NCBI GenBank assembly: GCA_012103295.1
Contig: WLXB01000001.1
Span: 62,001-126,000, forward strand
DNA from: Alphaproteobacteria bacterium
Lineage (GTDB): Bacteria > Pseudomonadota > Alphaproteobacteria > Rhodospirillales > Rhodospirillaceae
Length of the DNA: 64,000 bases
Reading direction: 5' to 3'
Position 1 is the first letter of the stretch. Each line of letters opens with the position of its first letter. The position numbers and the translations under genes were made by a program. Positions 61,168 to 64,000 of the stretch are shown here, in pieces. The notes below the pieces were generated by a model. That model worked only from the letters and a program-made list of their open reading frames with translations, was not told the DNA's origin and made no database searches.

Positions 61168-62858
61168 TGAGCGTAACTCAGATCAGCGAAGCGTATGCCG
61201 TTATCTGGATACCAGATGAACCCCTGCAATCCCTGCCGTGCCGCCCATTGTGTGCGATACTCGACGACCGGAAGCCAAACAACATCGTTGCTCAGGTGTT
61301 GGTAAATCTCGGTCACAAGATTGTAGCGCCGCTCAGTATCGCGTTCGGCGCGCGCCTCCGTCCAGAGATCGTCGACACGCGGATTGCGATAATTAATCAT
61401 ATTGTTCACGGCGCCGGCCTCGGACGATACAAAAAACAACTGCACGGCATAACCAGCATCAACAACGATAGGTTTTTCCTGATCGTTCAGAGCAAATGGC
61501 AGGTCTTTCTTGACGAGTTGTCGGTCTCCGTACTGGGTCAGCGGAATGGGGTCGAGCTCTACTGGCATACCAATGTCGCGCAGCGCTGTCCGGACCGCTG
61601 TCGCAATTGGTCCGAGAGTCGCTTCTTTTTCTATGGGGTAGGAAAGTCTTAGCGCGTCCTCATAGACCTCTAGCCCGCGTCCGTCGGGGTAGCCCGCTTC
61701 AACGAGCTTTCGCCGCGCGACATCTAATCCTTCGGGTGAGTCATGGAAGGTCGACTTTCCGCCTGGGTAACTACTTGGAACCAGCCCATTCCAAATCTGC
61801 GCCTGCCCGATATAACCATTCTTGATAATCCAGCTGTAGGGCAGCGCGGCTGCGACGGCTTGACGGACTTTAACTTGATCAAAGGGAGGAGAGTCAAAAT
61901 TCATGTGCACAAAGAGACTCTCGTTGCCCGTTACACCCACAACCTGCAGCTGGTCGTATTCCTTCAGCTTGATAAACTCACGCGGCGTTAAGCCTTTTGT
62001 GATGTCCGCCTGCTCCATTCGCAAAATAATGAACCGGTTCGAAGACTGCGGAACGCGCTTGAAAACCACTCGCTCTACGTTGGGTGCGCCACGATAGTAG
62101 TTAGGGTTAGCGCGCAGCACGAACTCGTTACCCTTGTCCCATCGCTCAACACAATATGGGCCGAAGGCTGGGGCCGTCACGTTGTTAATATAGTCGTGGC
62201 TCCATGGGTCTGATTCCGTGGCATGTTTTTTGGCTTCGACGCTATCAAAAATACGAATGGCAAACGTGGTTAGCGCAGGTAGAAATAACTGGTTGTGCGT
62301 TGATTGACGAATTTGAACCGTATAGTCATCGACCTTTGTTACCTCGGAGCCCAAGGAACGTTTGTTTTCATCAGCTAAAACCGTCGCATCGAAAGACTCG
62401 ACCGAAGCCACGCTCGCCAAGAACCATCCTGTTGGAGCTGGCCCCGAAACAGACTTGGCACGTGCGAACGTGTAAACGACGTCGTCAGCGGTTAATTCGT
62501 TCCCAGCACAACTTAGGACCCCACGGCGCAGGTTAAACGTCCATGTCAACGTTGCATCATCGAAACTCCAACTTTCCGCGAGCCGGCCTTCGAAGGATGT
62601 AAAATTGAGTAGCCCCACTCCTTCTTCATTCGCCCCACCAGGCGCATAGTCAATCAACGGATCCATCAGGTTAACGATGCCTTCCTGACTATTTGGAACG
62701 GTTGATGCGGCACCGTCATAGTCCAACCCGGCTGGAACATCGTTGGTAATGTAGATAAGTGAATTTGATTCTGCGTCATTGGGCTGCGAAGGGCCGCACG
62801 CCGCCAACGCAAACGCCATGAAAATGACGCACCGATCGTATGCCAGTGTTAGACGCAT
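61164..62858 (-). CDS. ABC importer substrate-binding lipoprotein (SBP family 5)
   Basis: 564 residues from ATG 62858. The N-terminus is a lipoprotein signal with lipobox LAAC (about 18-21). Family 5 features include WTFNLRRGVLSCAGNELTADDVVYTFARAK (in parts), VKVRQAVAAALPYSWI and ARRKLVEAGYPDGRGLEVYEDAL. It captures the substrate in the periplasm and delivers it to the permeases. It is the first gene of the importer operon; the MarR gene at 63186 is divergent and may repress it. Only this binding protein of the three has its transporter beside it. Confidence 0.92.
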   Translation of the reverse strand: MRLTLAYDRCVIFMAFALAACGPSQPNDAESNSLIYITNDVPAGLDYDGAASTVPNSQEGIVNLMDPLIDYAPGGANEEGVGLLNFTSFEGRLAESWSFDDATLTWTFNLRRGVLSCAGNELTADDVVYTFARAKSVSGPAPTGWFLASVASVESFDATVLADENKRSLGSEVTKVDDYTVQIRQSTHNQLFLPALTTFAIRIFDSVEAKKHATESDPWSHDYINNVTAPAFGPYCVERWDKGNEFVLRANPNYYRGAPNVERVVFKRVPQSSNRFIILRMEQADITKGLTPREFIKLKEYDQLQVVGVTGNESLFVHMNFDSPPFDQVKVRQAVAAALPYSWIIKNGYIGQAQIWNGLVPSSYPGGKSTFHDSPEGLDVARRKLVEAGYPDGRGLEVYEDALRLSYPIEKEATLGPIATAVRTALRDIGMPVELDPIPLTQYGDRQLVKKDLPFALNDQEKPIVVDAGYAVQLFFVSSEAGAVNNMINYRNPRVDDLWTEARAERDTERRYNLVTEIYQHLSNDVVWLPVVEYRTQWAARQGLQGFIWYPDNGIRFADLSYAQ

Positions 62859-63185
62859 TCCGCAGTATCCAGTGCCGCAACTAGGGGCCAAAAAAGCTGG
62901 TCGTCAGACGACCCGGAACGGCATCCGGAACCTTAACGCGACAGCGCCGATAGACTACCAAAAGCGATCTCTGTTGGTAACGTTTCAATGCCACTTTAGG
63001 TGAAAAATAAAAGGCTGAATGACCCTGTTTTCTGCCATTTTCCGGGCGGAGACCTGGAAACCAACGGCAGCGTTGTCGCGTGTTGAACAAAGCCAGTCTG
63101 TTGGTGTCTCACCGCTTTTCGAGACCGCTGGAGCACCGTATAATTGCAATCACTCACGCTAAGGGTTCTGGGGCATATTTTGGCA
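62859..63185. promoter_or_regulatory. Divergent control region between the ABC importer and the MarR gene
   Basis: 327 bp without a gene. It should hold the promoter of the importer on the minus strand and that of the MarR gene on the plus strand. A possible plus-strand promoter is TATAAT at 63139-63144 with TTTCGA at 63117-63122 (16-bp spacer, 3 of 6 bases match). No clear MarR palindrome was found by eye. Confidence 0.4.
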
Positions 63186-63683
63186 ATGGAAGAAGACCGG
63201 CTAGATCGGCTTAGCCGAGAATGGTCTGAGCAGCGTTCGGACATGGACCTAAGCCCATGGCAGGTTTGGGGCAGAGTGACACGCATCAACGACATTTTTC
63301 TGTCACGACTTTCTCGCCTGCTCAGCCAACATGACCTTAACTTCAAAGAGCTCCAGACGCTCGGTGCCTTGATCGTCTCTGGTCCGCCTTATGAGGCAAA
63401 TCCTAACAAGATTTCACGGCACAATTTGTTGACATCCGGTGGCATGACCAACGCCCTCACTCGTATGGAAAAGAAAGGGCTCGTCACCCGCCGTAAAGAC
63501 CCCAGTGACGGAAGAGCTGTAATCGTAACCGTTACTCAAAAAGGGCTGGATACGTTTGACGCGATCATCATCAAAGAAAACGCGATTGAACACAAATTGC
63601 TCGATGGCATTGACAACGAAGAACGAAAGTCTGTTGCCGGAGTTCTACGCAAAATCCTCCGCAATATAGACGATGACGAATAG
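63186..63683 (+). CDS. MarR-family transcriptional regulator
   Basis: 165 residues from ATG 63186; a TTG 14 codons earlier also lies in frame, but it overlaps the best -10 promoter site. The winged helix has LQTLGALIVSGPP, then SRHNLLTSGGMTNALTRMEKKGLV (in part) and RRKDPSDGRAVIVTVT, the classical MarR wing. MarR proteins repress genes until a small phenolic or organic ligand binds. Divergent from the ABC importer operon and 19 bp from the convergent GMC gene, so the importer is the likely target. Confidence 0.88.
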   Translation: MEEDRLDRLSREWSEQRSDMDLSPWQVWGRVTRINDIFLSRLSRLLSQHDLNFKELQTLGALIVSGPPYEANPNKISRHNLLTSGGMTNALTRMEKKGLVTRRKDPSDGRAVIVTVTQKGLDTFDAIIIKENAIEHKLLDGIDNEERKSVAGVLRKILRNIDDDE

Positions 63684-63702
63684 GTCGCTTTATAAAAATT
63701 GC

Positions 63703-64000
63703 TTAGCTATTTGCCGACTTAACCAGATCAGAAGCTTTCTCACCGATCATAATTGAACCGGCATTGGTATTGCCCCCCACAATAGTCGGCATGATCGATG
63801 CATCGGCAACCCTTAGGCGGTTTACGCCACGCACACGAAGTTCAGGATCAACCACTGCATCGTCTCCAACCCCCATTTTACAGGTGCCGACTGGGTGGAA
63901 AATTGTCTCTGCTGTCTGCCGCACCCATTCATCAAGTTCATCATCTTTATTTATATCTGGCCCCGGTGATTTTTCAGGTCCGCGTAGATCATCAAATGCA
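63703..64000 (-). CDS. GMC-family FAD oxidoreductase, C-terminal fragment cut by the window edge
   Basis: The last 98 codons of a minus-strand gene whose N-terminus is beyond the right end. Reading continues in frame to base 64000 (…[16 protein letters not shown] before the motif). The catalytic block [10 protein letters not shown] and the end [19 protein letters not shown] identify a choline-dehydrogenase-like GMC enzyme. It is similar to the one at 55897 in this part. It is convergent with the MarR gene. Confidence 0.88.
   Translation of the reverse strand, partial: AFDDLRGPEKSPGPDINKDDELDEWVRQTAETIFHPVGTCKMGVGDDAVVDPELRVRGVNRLRVADASIMPTIVGGNTNAGSIMIGEKASDLVKSANS

Noticed and set aside
1..64000. 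tRNA or rRNA genes, insertion sequences, phage genes or integrative elements
   Set aside because: None was recognised on reading both strands; a covariance-model scan would be needed to exclude small RNAs.

Overview
The window looks like one contiguous stretch of a Gram-negative, free-living, probably marine heterotroph of the Pseudomonadota. The evidence is indirect: many Sec, Tat and lipoprotein signal peptides (a periplasm), dense ATGA-type operon overlaps, moderately GC-rich DNA, and a catabolic repertoire (phytanoyl-CoA-type dioxygenases, GMC flavoenzymes, CaiB CoA-transferases, BKACE, peptide-type ABC importers). There is no rRNA, tRNA or housekeeping marker to place it more exactly. 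I saw no tRNA, rRNA, CRISPR array, transposase, integrase or phage gene. Almost all the DNA is coding; the only gene-free gaps over 300 bp are about 55515-55896 and 62859-63185.

Layout. 1-2680 (minus): an M24 metallopeptidase, an MFS transporter and the N-terminus of a Tat-exported FAD oxidoreductase cut by the window edge. 2950-7823 (plus): a fibrillin-like hypothetical protein, a GPH-type transporter, a PhyH dioxygenase, an exported serine hydrolase and an exported SnoaL-like protein. 7830-9017 (minus): an aromatic-type FAD monooxygenase. 9221-10780 (plus): a methyltransferase and a small partner protein. 10777-16315 (minus): a Tat-exported molybdenum hydroxylase, preceded by a four-gene operon (alpha/beta hydrolase, cupin, ornithine-cyclodeaminase-like, isocitrate-lyase-like). 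16492-24446 (plus): a LysR-led run of GMC oxidoreductase, MFS transporter, small protein, a second methyltransferase of the same kind, FAD-linked oxidase and PhyH. 24443-29492: two orphan peptide-type binding proteins, an exported NmrA-like protein and an exported SUMF1-type protein. 29500-35021 (minus): acyl-CoA dehydrogenase, double CaiB CoA-transferase, IclR regulator and MBL hydrolase. 35138-40208 (plus): MFS exporter, fused 2-oxo-acid dehydrogenase E1, stand-alone lipoyl protein, Tat-lipoprotein VOC protein and an alpha/beta hydrolase without its catalytic Ser and His. 40220-42947 (minus): a gluconate-dehydrogenase-like flavoenzyme pair with a DUF1330 protein. 43079-44623 (plus): a TPR protein. 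44602-62858 (minus, long run): an ApbE / FMN-binding / NosR-like electron-transfer module, aminotransferase, amidase, SDR, an operon of GST, AllA-like, BKACE, PhyH and FkbM proteins, a GMC oxidoreductase, and a complete peptide/opine-type ABC importer. 63186-63683 (plus): a MarR regulator. 63703-64000: the C-terminus of another GMC oxidoreductase.

How the genes fit together. The region reads as a mosaic of substrate-specific uptake and oxidation modules, each with its own transporter and often its own regulator (LysR, IclR, MarR). The most unusual item is a recurring pair: a methyltransferase with a distinctive N-terminal domain carrying an IHxQPGGYT motif, next to a small acidic protein. It occurs twice (9221-10780 and 20374-21815) in different gene orders, the second time inside a complete LysR-controlled oxidation and transport operon. 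I cannot assign its substrate. Several folds that are normally cytosolic (VOC, SDR, NmrA, SnoaL-like) carry export signals here, suggesting notable periplasmic chemistry.
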